Below are positions 7,422 through 15,495 of a DNA stretch of 27,142 nucleotides, in pieces. Source of the stretch: a virus. Numbering within the stretch: position 1 is the stretch's first letter; the number at the start of each line of letters is the position of its first letter. A program made the translations under genes and the position numbers. The notes beneath the pieces are model-generated. The model saw nothing but the letters and a program-made list of their open reading frames with translations, made no database searches and was not told the DNA's origin. The DNA lies in IMG/VR virus record IMGVR_UViG_3300044957_000558, positions 1 through 27,142 of that record, one strand, 5' to 3'.

Positions 7422-9194
7422 TTATCTTTTAGTTCCAAATAACCAAGAATATTTCATATAATCATCTCTATTGGGCCCACTATTCGCCCTATATCTGTCA
7501 TTGGCCATATTTGTGTTTGGAATCGTAGGATCAAAATACATTTGTTTTGCAACATTTTCATTAGAAGCCACCGCCCAAGACTCGATCATAACTTTAGTGT
7601 GTTCGGTTGCCTTTTCTAATTTAGAGAAAGATGATTCACCAACGTAAATGGCCATTGATATACCCATTATTAAGTCATCATGTTGTCCTTTTTGGTGATC
7701 AGGTCTTCCGTTAATATAAACAAAAGTATTCATTTCATTATATAAACGAACACTTTTTATTTTAAACTTATGTCTTACTGACTCTTCAAATGACGCAATT
7801 ATTTGAACTCTTTTATTATTAAAGTTTATACCAGGAATTTTATCAACAGCCTTTGGGTTATATGACCATATATTTGTAGTATCGACACCATCAATATACA
7901 TGTTTTTATAACCAAGTTCTTGCATTTTTCGAACCGTTGTAATCCCCATACCACCAGTTATATCGACAACAACAAACGCACTATACATCATACCCCACTT
8001 ATAAGCAACCTCAGCTAAAGTGTCAGGTGGAATTTTACCGACATATTCTAATACTTGTTCTCTTTCATCAAAATCAATAATTTGAATGGACGAAAAGTCT
8101 TCACTATCTCCACGAGATACGTCAACCCCCATGATGTATTTATGACCTTCAATTGGTTCTTTCCATATCCACAAGGCATTTCCCATTAATTTAGATGGGG
8201 GGTCCAAAATAGTATTATTTTTAATATCTTCAAGTTGTTTGTTATCAAAAACATTATCTCCTGACCCAAGAAATTCACAATTTAACTCCTGATTAATTTT
8301 TCTTTTGTCGTATTTGAGTTTTTTAACCATTTTTTCATACCACGATGAACATGGTTTATAACCTTGATTAAAAAACATTTGCAATTCCTGATAATCCCTT
8401 TCATATGGATCAACATGTTCGAAAGAAATATTTTTTGACACGTCAAATTCTTCTTTATTCAAAAGGTAATGTATAAGATCATCGGTGGGAACTAAATAAA
8501 GATCTTTTGCATATCTTGGGTCTCGATACCAATACATTTCGGAGATCTTGAAATTATTCATCCCCTTTAACGATTGATCGTATATTTCATAATAAATTTG
8601 GTCGTGTCCGTTGGGGGTTGATACCACTATTACCTTACCACCCGTGGATAAGGATGCCATACAAGCTGCCCAAAAATCACTATCGGCTTCAATAAACGCC
8701 GCCTCATCGAATACAAGAATAGTTGGGGTAAATCCACGAAGGGCGTCTTTTGATGTAGCAACCGCCTTCACTTCAGATCCATTATTTAATTTATAATGTC
8801 GTTGTGAATTTTTTTCGGCAGCAAATCCCGCACCAACCCAAGAAGGCCATTGATCAATAAAGGATCGAATTTTATTTGCCATTTCTTGTGAGGTATCCAA
8901 TTTGTTGGCAATTATAAGTATTTTTTCGGGTTTATTTTTCTTAGCAAATACCAATCTTTTGGATATCCAAGCTGCGGTTACAGTAGATACACCGGCTTGT
9001 CGATATTTTAATGCAATATTTTCTTCATAATCTTCATAATCTTGAAGTAGTAAAATTTGGTCGGGAAATAGTTCTAATGGAACATATTTTGAAACCGTAT
9101 TGTCGTAAGTTTGTAAATAGGTTCTAAGAGCATAAGGAGTATCTGACATACATCTAGCATACTCAATTAATACTTGTTCTTTGGACAGAGCCAT
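7422..9194 (-). CDS. 17: Terminase large subunit, T4 gp17-like
   Basis: This 590-residue protein (T4 gp17 is 610) is the DNA-packaging motor with ATPase and nuclease domains. ATPase landmarks are YRQAGVST at residues 64-71, a degenerate Walker A lacking the usual GK-T lysine (as in many phage terminases with R-Q-x-G-x-S-T). Walker B is ILVFDEAAF with D163/E164, and the coupling motif is STPNG at 192-196. RNase-H-fold nuclease landmarks are IMGVDVSRGD with D358, VVVDITGG with D411 and the late acidic pair HDDLIMG with D506/D507. All expected acidic residues are present, so it looks functional. It cuts the DNA concatemer and pumps it into the prohead through the portal encoded two genes downstream. 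Confidence 0.95.
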   Translation of the reverse strand: MALSKEQVLIEYARCMSDTPYALRTYLQTYDNTVSKYVPLELFPDQILLLQDYEDYEENIALKYRQAGVSTVTAAWISKRLVFAKKNKPEKILIIANKLDTSQEMANKIRSFIDQWPSWVGAGFAAEKNSQRHYKLNNGSEVKAVATSKDALRGFTPTILVFDEAAFIEADSDFWAACMASLSTGGKVIVVSTPNGHDQIYYEIYDQSLKGMNNFKISEMYWYRDPRYAKDLYLVPTDDLIHYLLNKEEFDVSKNISFEHVDPYERDYQELQMFFNQGYKPCSSWYEKMVKKLKYDKRKINQELNCEFLGSGDNVFDNKQLEDIKNNTILDPPSKLMGNALWIWKEPIEGHKYIMGVDVSRGDSEDFSSIQIIDFDEREQVLEYVGKIPPDTLAEVAYKWGMMYSAFVVVDITGGMGITTVRKMQELGYKNMYIDGVDTTNIWSYNPKAVDKIPGINFNNKRVQIIASFEESVRHKFKIKSVRLYNEMNTFVYINGRPDHQKGQHDDLIMGISMAIYVGESSFSKLEKATEHTKVMIESWAVASNENVAKQMYFDPTIPNTNMANDRYRANSGPNRDDYMKYSWLFGTKR

Positions 9195-9202
9195 ATAGTT
9201 TT

Positions 9203-9979
9203 TTATTTTTTAGATTTTCCTATAGAAAACATTTTTGCAATTGGTAGTTCCATAGGCGCTTCATCAGAAAACATAGTAACTTTTTTTGGTTTACGAAGAA
9301 CAAATGAATCATTACTTTTTTTTGACTTTTTAATCGCTTCTAATAAATCTTTTTTTGTCATTCTTGCATCAACCCTTTTTTCTAACATTTCTACTATAGT
9401 ATTTTCTATAAATTTTTGTAAATTTTCGTTTGTTTTTTCTTTTTTGTATTTTACCGTTTTTTCAGGGTGTTTTTTTTTCGGCATAGTTTCCGATTGTTTT
9501 TTTGAAGTAGAGTCTTCAAATTCTCTAGCCATTTCACACCATTTTTGTTTTTTGACACCTTTACTTGTATTACATTTTGCCCAAAAGAAATTTCTTTGAG
9601 CTAGAGATTCAAATTTTTCTTTAATCTCACCTTCCGTTGGGATATCTTGGTCAGGATCTAAACCAGCATCATATTTCATCATTGATTCTGTATCACCTTC
9701 AGTCATTTCAGTCTCCATTGGAGTTGCTTTTACCGTACCGTCAGGTTTCATTTCAACTTTATACCCCGTTCCTTTTGGGTTATTTGGTAAATTTCCCGGT
9801 CCTTTAATTTCGTAAGAAGTTTTGGGGGGTTCGGTTACTGGTGTCACTTGCTCTTCAGTTTTTTGTTTTTTAAACTTATTGAATTTTTCAAATAATAGAT
9901 TAATTTGTTTATCATTCATATTAGAGATAGTATCTATAGACAATCCATTCTCGATTAAAAATTTTACCTTAGTTTTCAT
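9203..9979 (-). CDS. Hypothetical protein upstream of the terminase
   Basis: This 258-residue, highly charged protein starts MKTKVKFLIENGLSIDTISNM. A disordered Pro/Thr/Glu-rich section follows (about 40-110), then a compact motif, FESLAQRNFFWAKCNTSKG, at about 123-141, of the AQ-R-x-F type found in various phage structural proteins. Next comes a Lys-rich stretch with coiled-coil potential, and the end is basic. It occupies the gp16 (small terminase) position next to gp17, but I see no DNA-binding helix-turn-helix and its length is larger than T4 gp16 (164). I therefore do not call it a terminase subunit. It ends 8 bases before the terminase start and overlaps the preceding gene by 11 bases, so it belongs to the packaging unit. 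Confidence 0.6.
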   Translation of the reverse strand: MKTKVKFLIENGLSIDTISNMNDKQINLLFEKFNKFKKQKTEEQVTPVTEPPKTSYEIKGPGNLPNNPKGTGYKVEMKPDGTVKATPMETEMTEGDTESMMKYDAGLDPDQDIPTEGEIKEKFESLAQRNFFWAKCNTSKGVKKQKWCEMAREFEDSTSKKQSETMPKKKHPEKTVKYKKEKTNENLQKFIENTIVEMLEKRVDARMTKKDLLEAIKKSKKSNDSFVLRKPKKVTMFSDEAPMELPIAKMFSIGKSKK

Positions 9980-10376
9980 ACATTATATTTTTTTCAAATT
10001 GTAATACTACATCTCTTTCGTATAATTTATTTTTAACACTTTCTTCAGTTTCCCCAAATTGAAAAACCAATCTTGTAATTAAAGAAAAATTTTTTTCGTC
10101 ATTTTCTTTTTCCCAACCTAAAGCCAAAACTCCATCCATAGAATCGATCAATGAGAATACATCAGAGTTTTGTATCAAATCAAATACAACATCCTCATTA
10201 ATTAGAGTTCCTACTTTTTTTATATATTCCATATCCGGTGGTAATGGATAACCATTTGCAGGTTTTGACTCCCAATTTTCACCAAAAACTTTTAAAGTAT
10301 CTGAAAATATAAATTCATATATATTATCACCTTTATAGTTAGGACCTAAACCATTTATGTATATTAAATAATTCAT
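9969..10376 (-). CDS. Hypothetical protein of the packaging unit
   Basis: This 135-residue acidic protein looks globular, with alternating strands and helices and an aromatic N-terminus (MNYLIYINGLGPNYKGDNIYEFIFS). No catalytic motif, membrane segment or signal is visible. Its start overlaps the stop of the 527-residue gene (ATGA-type overlap at 10373-10376), and its end overlaps the next gene by 11 bases. It is therefore translationally coupled on both sides. I do not recognise the family. Head completion or neck function is possible from position but unproven. Confidence 0.6.
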   Translation of the reverse strand: MNYLIYINGLGPNYKGDNIYEFIFSDTLKVFGENWESKPANGYPLPPDMEYIKKVGTLINEDVVFDLIQNSDVFSLIDSMDGVLALGWEKENDEKNFSLITRLVFQFGETEESVKNKLYERDVVLQFEKNIMYEN

Positions 10377-11956
10377 ATAATAACACCTGATTTAGTTATT
10401 TTGTTTTCTTTCAGTCCGTTTTTGAAAATTAAGTTACCTTTAGATGATTTACCCATGAAAGTTGATTTTGGATTTTCTTTTAAATATTGAATTGTTGAAT
10501 CAAATTGAAAATCGGTCTCACTTAATTTTTTGTATTTATTTTTAATTTCGTTTTCATTAACGACAAAGTATTTAGATAATAGTTTGTCTATTTTTGACTC
10601 ACCAAATGTACCATGTTTCAAATGATAATGAGAATTACTTGGTCTTCCTTTCAATTTTCTTCTAAGAGGCATATCATCTTCAATATCATCAAAGTCAAAA
10701 GAATCTTCAAAATCAAAATCTTTAAATTTTGTATTAAATGGTATTATAGATTTTTTAAATTCATGTCTACTATCCATATCGTTAGAAAAATCTTTTACCA
10801 TATCTTTTAACGCTAAACTTTTTGGTTTTTCATATTTTCTAAATTCTGTGTCTGTATTATCAATATCGTAATCCTCATCTTCAAAAAGATCGTCACTCAT
10901 AAGTTTAGCATATGTACTACCTAACTTATCTTGAAATGCTTCCCCGTAATTTGAATATATTTCTTTCATTTCGGAATCAGTTCCCATTTCTTCTTCGGTA
11001 TTAATCTCTTCTTCAGAACCCATTTCGTCTTTAGACCCTGATTTCATTTCACCATCTTCATCCTCTTCTTTACCTTCTAATTTTGAAATGATCTGTTCTA
11101 TGTCGTCTTCATCTAAAACATTAACATCAATTGCCGATAATATTGAGTTAATAATATATTTTACGTCTTTAGCAGATAAATCTTCACTCTCCTCATAGGA
11201 TCTAATTTTTTGTGCTAGTTTACCAACTAAGATTTGAATTCTTTTTAAATCTGAAGGTCCTTTTGATTTTTCCCCCTCCATATCTTCATCACCACCCATA
11301 TCTTTATTAGGAGACGGAATATCTGTACCCGTATCTTCATCAGGAGACGGAATATCCGAACCCATTTCAGGAGATTCAATATTACTATTCATTGCAGAAT
11401 CAACTTCAGATGTCATATCACCACCCATTTCTACTTCAGGTGACGGTAATGGTTTAGAGGAATCAGATGGTATTGTTGCGGTATCCATAGCCGGTGGAGT
11501 AACAGGTGCAGGAGTTGGTTCAGGAACCGGTGCAGGTGAAGGAATAGAATCTATAGGTTTTACCTCAGACTTATTTTTTTTAGTCTTTAGTATAAACTTT
11601 TTTTTTTGCTCACCTAAAAGTGCGGTACCTTCTTCGTTTTCATAAAGAACGTTAAACTCTTTAGCCATTAAATTCAACTTTTTTAGTGCCTGTGAATAAG
11701 AAGAAAAGTATTTTCTATTTTGAATAGGTTCAATGTAATCATTAGATTCATTCAAAGATTCTTTAATGATATATCCTTGTCTTTCTTTTACGATTTCATA
11801 AGACTTTCCGTCAGCAAGTTCAATTTTATATACTGATCTTGCGCTTTCGTTTACCGACTGAGGAATGTTTTCATTGTATCTTGCAATTTGCATGATTCTT
11901 CTGATTTTGTTCATACCTTCCAATTTTTCACTACCAATAGGTTTTAATGATGACAT
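10373..11956 (-). CDS. Large low-complexity structural-type protein
   Basis: This 527-residue protein has a basic helical N-terminus (KLEGMNKIRRIMQIARYNEN) and a small domain with KIELADGKSYEIVKERQGYIIKES. A Pro-rich linker (about 135-160) leads into an acidic repeat region with IPSPDEDTG / IPSPNKDMG units at about 200-225. A helical segment follows (DLKRIQILVGKLAQKIRSYEE), then long Asp/Glu-rich stretches and a basic C-terminus. The architecture (short domains joined by acidic disordered linkers) resembles internal head or core proteins and the scaffold encoded at 1130-2590. No enzyme motif is seen. It is the first gene of the packaging unit, with a TATTTAT element about 35 bases upstream. 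Confidence 0.6.
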   Translation of the reverse strand: MSSLKPIGSEKLEGMNKIRRIMQIARYNENIPQSVNESARSVYKIELADGKSYEIVKERQGYIIKESLNESNDYIEPIQNRKYFSSYSQALKKLNLMAKEFNVLYENEEGTALLGEQKKKFILKTKKNKSEVKPIDSIPSPAPVPEPTPAPVTPPAMDTATIPSDSSKPLPSPEVEMGGDMTSEVDSAMNSNIESPEMGSDIPSPDEDTGTDIPSPNKDMGGDEDMEGEKSKGPSDLKRIQILVGKLAQKIRSYEESEDLSAKDVKYIINSILSAIDVNVLDEDDIEQIISKLEGKEEDEDGEMKSGSKDEMGSEEEINTEEEMGTDSEMKEIYSNYGEAFQDKLGSTYAKLMSDDLFEDEDYDIDNTDTEFRKYEKPKSLALKDMVKDFSNDMDSRHEFKKSIIPFNTKFKDFDFEDSFDFDDIEDDMPLRRKLKGRPSNSHYHLKHGTFGESKIDKLLSKYFVVNENEIKNKYKKLSETDFQFDSTIQYLKENPKSTFMGKSSKGNLIFKNGLKENKITKSGVII

Positions 11957-11990
11957 ACTAATTTATATTTTTTTTTAATTATTTTTTCTT

Positions 11991-12000
11991 AATAAATATA
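11991..12000 (-). promoter_or_regulatory. Putative late promoter element of the packaging unit
   Basis: The minus strand reads TATATTTATT about 35 bases ahead of the 527-residue gene. A second, similar copy (GTATTTATT) lies a few bases further upstream at about 12003-12010. Confidence 0.45.
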
Positions 12001-12033
12001 TCAATAAATACATTTATCTCGAACCAATGACTT

Positions 12034-12771
12034 TTATTGTTTCATTGATAGTTTTTTATCAATAATTTCCGTAGGTACGTCATATAGTTTTTCAACATAC
12101 CCATTTCTTCTTAGTAATTTGAATACCAAGTTTTCTAAAGACATTTCACCGTCTTTTTCTAAACCACAGTTTCTAAACTTCTTAAGTTTTTCTTTATATT
12201 TTTTAACTAAAGATTTAATCTCATCAGGATCTTCATCTTGGATGTTTTCAATTACTCCGTCGATTATTCTCATCCATTGAGAAACCCTATCTTTAAGTAA
12301 TTCTTTATCGACGTTCTCTATTCCAAGTTTTTTAGGTTCGTTCATCCACATGTCGTAGAGGATAGAATAAATCCCACTACTAAAAGTTGTTTCATCTTCT
12401 TTTTGCACAAAACATTCAACATCATAACCAAACATTGTGATATTATGTTTTTGATTAAAGATTACTTTTTTCAAATCAAAAAACTCAAGGTATAGATCTT
12501 TTGCGTTTTCAGTAAACTGATTAAAATTTACAACAATATGTAAATCAATATCAGAATATTTTGACCAGTTATAATTTACAAGTGACCCGATCAGAATAAT
12601 ATCAGTAACTATTACATCCACACCTAAAAAATCAATAAAAAGATTTGCAATTTCTAAAAGTTTTTCTCTGACTTTTGGTTTCATAGTATATGACTTACCA
12701 TCTTTCTCCCAAATTTTAGGATTAAGTTCGTCTTGAGATTTGAAACTTTTAATGATATCGGTATTATCCAT
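12034..12771 (-). CDS. Nucleotidyltransferase-fold protein
   Basis: This 245-residue protein carries the minimal nucleotidyltransferase signature: IIGSLVNYNWS with G62/S63, followed by SDIDLHIV with D74 and D76. This is the GS-x(10)-S-D-x-D pattern of the polymerase-beta superfamily. The rest is helical, with an acidic late segment QDEDPDEIKSLVKKYKEKLK. Members of this fold move nucleotides onto proteins, RNA or antibiotics, so the substrate cannot be read from the sequence. It is upstream of the packaging unit and has a GTATTTATT element only a few bases before the ATG. Possible roles include modification of a host protein or tRNA early after infection, or a packaged enzyme. Family confidence is good, function unknown. 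Confidence 0.72.
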   Translation of the reverse strand: MDNTDIIKSFKSQDELNPKIWEKDGKSYTMKPKVREKLLEIANLFIDFLGVDVIVTDIILIGSLVNYNWSKYSDIDLHIVVNFNQFTENAKDLYLEFFDLKKVIFNQKHNITMFGYDVECFVQKEDETTFSSGIYSILYDMWMNEPKKLGIENVDKELLKDRVSQWMRIIDGVIENIQDEDPDEIKSLVKKYKEKLKKFRNCGLEKDGEMSLENLVFKLLRRNGYVEKLYDVPTEIIDKKLSMKQ

Positions 12772-12774
12772 ACT

Positions 12775-12785
12775 AATAAATACCT
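12775..12785 (-). promoter_or_regulatory. Putative late promoter element, very close to the start codon
   Basis: The minus strand reads AGGTATTTATT, only three bases from the annotated ATG of the nucleotidyltransferase gene. If it is a -10 element the transcript would be leaderless or a later start would be used. Confidence 0.4.
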
Positions 12786-12790
12786 ACTAA

Positions 12791-13033
12791 TTATAGTTTT
12801 CTATATTTGTAATTTTTAGAAATGTTTTTGTTAAAGAAATTTCCTTGAGATTCTGCAGATCTAAATGAAGTATATAGTTGATGGGGGACATCATCATATT
12901 CATACTTCATACCATTTTTAAATTCTGCAATCATTTTTTTTGTCATGGTATCATATTCCGTTTTAACCAAATTTGAGGACTCAATTTCATTTATAATTTT
13001 AGTCCCAACGTATTCTTCTTTTGTAATTGCCAT
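12791..13033 (-). CDS. KTSC-domain protein
   Basis: This 80-residue protein matches the KTSC domain pattern: an early strand after SSNL, then MIAEFKNGMKYEYDDVP, then a C-terminal YFN-like GNFFNKNISKNYKYRKL. KTSC domains are small stand-alone proteins in phages and bacteria and also occur at the end of some lysyl-tRNA synthetases. Their biochemical role is not settled. It sits between the nucleotidyltransferase gene and the 96-residue gene with spacing of 5 bases upstream and 19 bases downstream, so the three are probably one transcription unit. Confidence 0.75.
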   Translation of the reverse strand: MAITKEEYVGTKIINEIESSNLVKTEYDTMTKKMIAEFKNGMKYEYDDVPHQLYTSFRSAESQGNFFNKNISKNYKYRKL

Positions 13034-13038
13034 TATTA

Positions 13039-13329
13039 TTATTTTAATGGGGTTATGTCATCTATGTGACTAAGTTTATTCATAATATAATTATGAACCT
13101 CAAGTTGGTCAACATCAAACCCATAATCTTTAATTGTTTGGAAAATCTCACGCATTTTTTGTTGGAATTTAGAATGGAGTACCAATAAATCTTGGGGGTA
13201 GTATCTGGGGCTTGATAACTCTTCTTGCGTCCACCCTTCCCTTTGAAAGATTTTCCTCATTTCAAAGTAGTTTTGTTCTAAGTCTTTTGTTAGTTCTAAA
13301 GTATTGACAAATTTTCTCCAAGCTTTCAT
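13039..13329 (-). CDS. Small hypothetical helical protein
   Basis: This 96-residue, helix-rich protein begins MKAWRKFVNTLELTKDLEQNYFE. It includes an aromatic-proline stretch (SSPRYYPQDLLVLHSKFQQKM) and ends in HIDDITPLK. It is the first gene of the short leftward unit with the KTSC and nucleotidyltransferase genes. It is divergent from the ClpC-like gene, with about 95 bases between the two starts. No family is recognised and no membrane segment is present. A GTATTTATA element lies only four bases before the ATG. Confidence 0.6.
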   Translation of the reverse strand: MKAWRKFVNTLELTKDLEQNYFEMRKIFQREGWTQEELSSPRYYPQDLLVLHSKFQQKMREIFQTIKDYGFDVDQLEVHNYIMNKLSHIDDITPLK

Positions 13330-13332
13330 AAC

Positions 13333-13341
13333 TATAAATAC
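13333..13341 (-). promoter_or_regulatory. Putative late promoter element at the divergent region
   Basis: The minus strand reads GTATTTATA directly upstream of the 96-residue gene. The divergent region also holds the inverted repeat ATGTGT-ctcaa-ACACAT at 13359-13375, a possible operator between the leftward unit and the ClpC-like gene. Confidence 0.4.
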
Positions 13342-13423
13342 ATAACAAAATTCATTTCATGTGTCTCAAACACATAAATAATGGACTTTATGTTACAAGT
13401 TAAATATATTTAAAAAAAAAGTT

Positions 13424-15448
13424 ATGTTAGAATTCGTAGATGGTGATGATAAAGGAAAAAAGAAGTCTGATGGTCAGACTACTGTATTAGACAATTTTAG
13501 TAAAGACCTTAATAAATTAGCCGAAGAAGGTAAGTTAGATCCTGTTATTGGGCGAAAAAAAGAAATTATTAGAATTGCCCAAATTCTCTCAAGAAGGAAG
13601 AAAAATAACCCAATAATCATTGGTGAACCTGGTGCAGGAAAAACTGCAATTGTTGAGGGTTTAGCAATGATGATACATAATGGTGAATGCCCTAAAAACT
13701 TGATGGATAAAAGAATTTTAGATTTAGATATTAATTCTTTAGTTGCTGGTACCAAATATCGAGGTCAATTCGAGGAACGAATGAAAGTTATTATTGAGGA
13801 ATTACAAACTAATCCGAATATAATTATTTTTATCGATGAAATTCATACTATGGTGGGTGCTGGTAATAGTTCAGGTTCTTTAGACGCATCCAACATTTTA
13901 AAACCCGCACTTTCTCGAGGTGAAATTCAGTGTATTGGAGCGACAACATTAGATGAGTATAGAAAAAGTTTTGAAAAAGATGGGGCATTAGAAAGAAGAT
14001 TTCAAAAAATAATTGTAGACCCTTCTTCAAAAGAAGAAACTTTAGAAATATTAAAATTAAGTAAGTCAAAATACGAAGAGCACCACAAAGTAACTTATGA
14101 TGACAATACCTTAAAGTTATTTGTTGAATTAGCAGATCGTTACGTCACGGATAGAGAGTTTCCTGATAAAGCATTTGATATATTAGATGAGGTTGGGTCA
14201 AGAATGCAAATTGATATTAAACTTCCTGATGAAATTGAAGATTTAAAAACTCAGGCTTCTGATATTAGAAAAGAAAAAATGGAAGTCATAAAAAAACAGA
14301 AATACGAATTAGCTGCCGAGTTAAGAGACAAAGAGCGGTTGATTTTAGGTAAACTTGAGGAAGAAAAAAAGAAATTCGAGGAGTTTTTAAAAAGTAGTAA
14401 AAGACCCATACCGGAAGATTTGGTTTATGAAGTGGTATCAAATATGACAAAAATTCCTGTGTCAAAAATCAATGTAGATGAAAAAGCAGCATTGATTAAT
14501 TTGGCCGAAAATTTGAATTCTAAAGTCATCGGTCAAGAAGATGCCGTAATTAAAATAGCAAAATCAATAAGAAGAAATAGAATTGGAATTAAAGACCCCA
14601 ATAAACCAATCGGATCATTTATCTTTTTAGGGTCTACAGGTGTTGGTAAAACTTTTTTGGCAAAACAATTAGCAAAAGTGATTTTTGGTAGTGAAGATAG
14701 TTTAATTAGAGTTGATATGAGTGAATATCAAGAAAAACATACAATTTCAAGACTAATAGGTTCTCCTCCAGGATATGTAGGTCATGAGGAAGGTGGTCAA
14801 TTAACTGAACAAGTGAAAAACAAACCATATTCGGTGATTCTTTTTGATGAAATCGAAAAGGCTCATAAGGATATTTTTTCAACACTTCTTCAAATGTTAG
14901 ATGACGGACATGTAACCGATGCTTTAGCTAGAAAAATTAATTTCAAAAATTGTTTAATCATTATGACTTCTAATATTGGAGTTAAGAAATTTCAAGATTT
15001 TGGAACTGGTGTTGGATTTAAAACAAATTCAAGTTCTGCAGTCGCAGAAGAACAAAAAAGAGATGTTTTGAAAAAAGAATTAAGTAAGTTTTTCGCACCT
15101 GAGTTTTTAAATCGAGTTGATGATGTAGTCATTTTTAATTCTTTATTAAAAGAGCATATTGACAAAATTACTAAGCTTGAAATTGAGATTTTGTTAAAAC
15201 GTGTCAAATCTAAAAACTATCATTTTACATATGGTGATGAAGTAGTTGATCTAATATCTAAAGTTGGTTTTGATGAAACATATGGTGCAAGACCAATTAA
15301 AAGAGCGATCCAAGAAAAAATTGAGGACTATATCTCTGAAAAAATTCTTATGGATGAAATTGTTGAGGGTAATACATATAATTTAATTGTTGAGGGTGAA
15401 AATATTTTAATAGAAAACCCCAAAAGAAGAATAAAAAAGAAAGAATAA
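13424..15448 (+). CDS. ClpC-like AAA+ unfoldase lacking the N-terminal domain
   Basis: This 674-residue protein has two AAA+ modules. D1 has Walker A GEPGAGKT (67-74), pore loop KYRG (111-114), Walker B IIFIDEIH (134-141) and arginine fingers near R191/R192. D2 has Walker A GSTGVGKT (403-410), pore loop GYVG (450-453), Walker B VILFDEIEKAH (471-481) and sensor TSNIG (515-519). Between them a UVR-type stretch, YELAAELRDKERL (about 294-306), marks ClpC rather than ClpA/ClpB, and there is no long ClpB middle domain. A GVGF loop at 529-532 matches the ClpP-docking loop. The roughly 150-residue adaptor-binding N-domain of host ClpC is missing; D1 begins about residue 20. It probably feeds substrates into host ClpP with altered specificity. 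The peptidase gene follows 47 bases later. Confidence 0.9.
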   Translation: MLEFVDGDDKGKKKSDGQTTVLDNFSKDLNKLAEEGKLDPVIGRKKEIIRIAQILSRRKKNNPIIIGEPGAGKTAIVEGLAMMIHNGECPKNLMDKRILDLDINSLVAGTKYRGQFEERMKVIIEELQTNPNIIIFIDEIHTMVGAGNSSGSLDASNILKPALSRGEIQCIGATTLDEYRKSFEKDGALERRFQKIIVDPSSKEETLEILKLSKSKYEEHHKVTYDDNTLKLFVELADRYVTDREFPDKAFDILDEVGSRMQIDIKLPDEIEDLKTQASDIRKEKMEVIKKQKYELAAELRDKERLILGKLEEEKKKFEEFLKSSKRPIPEDLVYEVVSNMTKIPVSKINVDEKAALINLAENLNSKVIGQEDAVIKIAKSIRRNRIGIKDPNKPIGSFIFLGSTGVGKTFLAKQLAKVIFGSEDSLIRVDMSEYQEKHTISRLIGSPPGYVGHEEGGQLTEQVKNKPYSVILFDEIEKAHKDIFSTLLQMLDDGHVTDALARKINFKNCLIIMTSNIGVKKFQDFGTGVGFKTNSSSAVAEEQKRDVLKKELSKFFAPEFLNRVDDVVIFNSLLKEHIDKITKLEIEILLKRVKSKNYHFTYGDEVVDLISKVGFDETYGARPIKRAIQEKIEDYISEKILMDEIVEGNTYNLIVEGENILIENPKRRIKKKE

Positions 15449-15472
15449 ATTTTTTATTAACAATTTTTCATC

Positions 15473-15480
15473 TATCTTTG
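15473..15480 (+). promoter_or_regulatory. Host-type -7 element (TATCTTTG) of the peptidase gene
   Basis: TATCTTTG fits the Bacteroidota TAnnTTTG element and lies 15 bases before the peptidase ATG. The -33 part is weak. The peptidase could therefore be transcribed by host RNA polymerase independently of the ClpC-like gene. Confidence 0.5.
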
Positions 15481-15495
15481 TAGAAACAATTTGAA

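Noticed and set aside
9203-9979. Small terminase subunit (gp16) from its position next to gp17
   Set aside because: No helix-turn-helix or gp16-like coiled-coil ring region is recognisable, the length is too great and the composition is disordered. Left as hypothetical.
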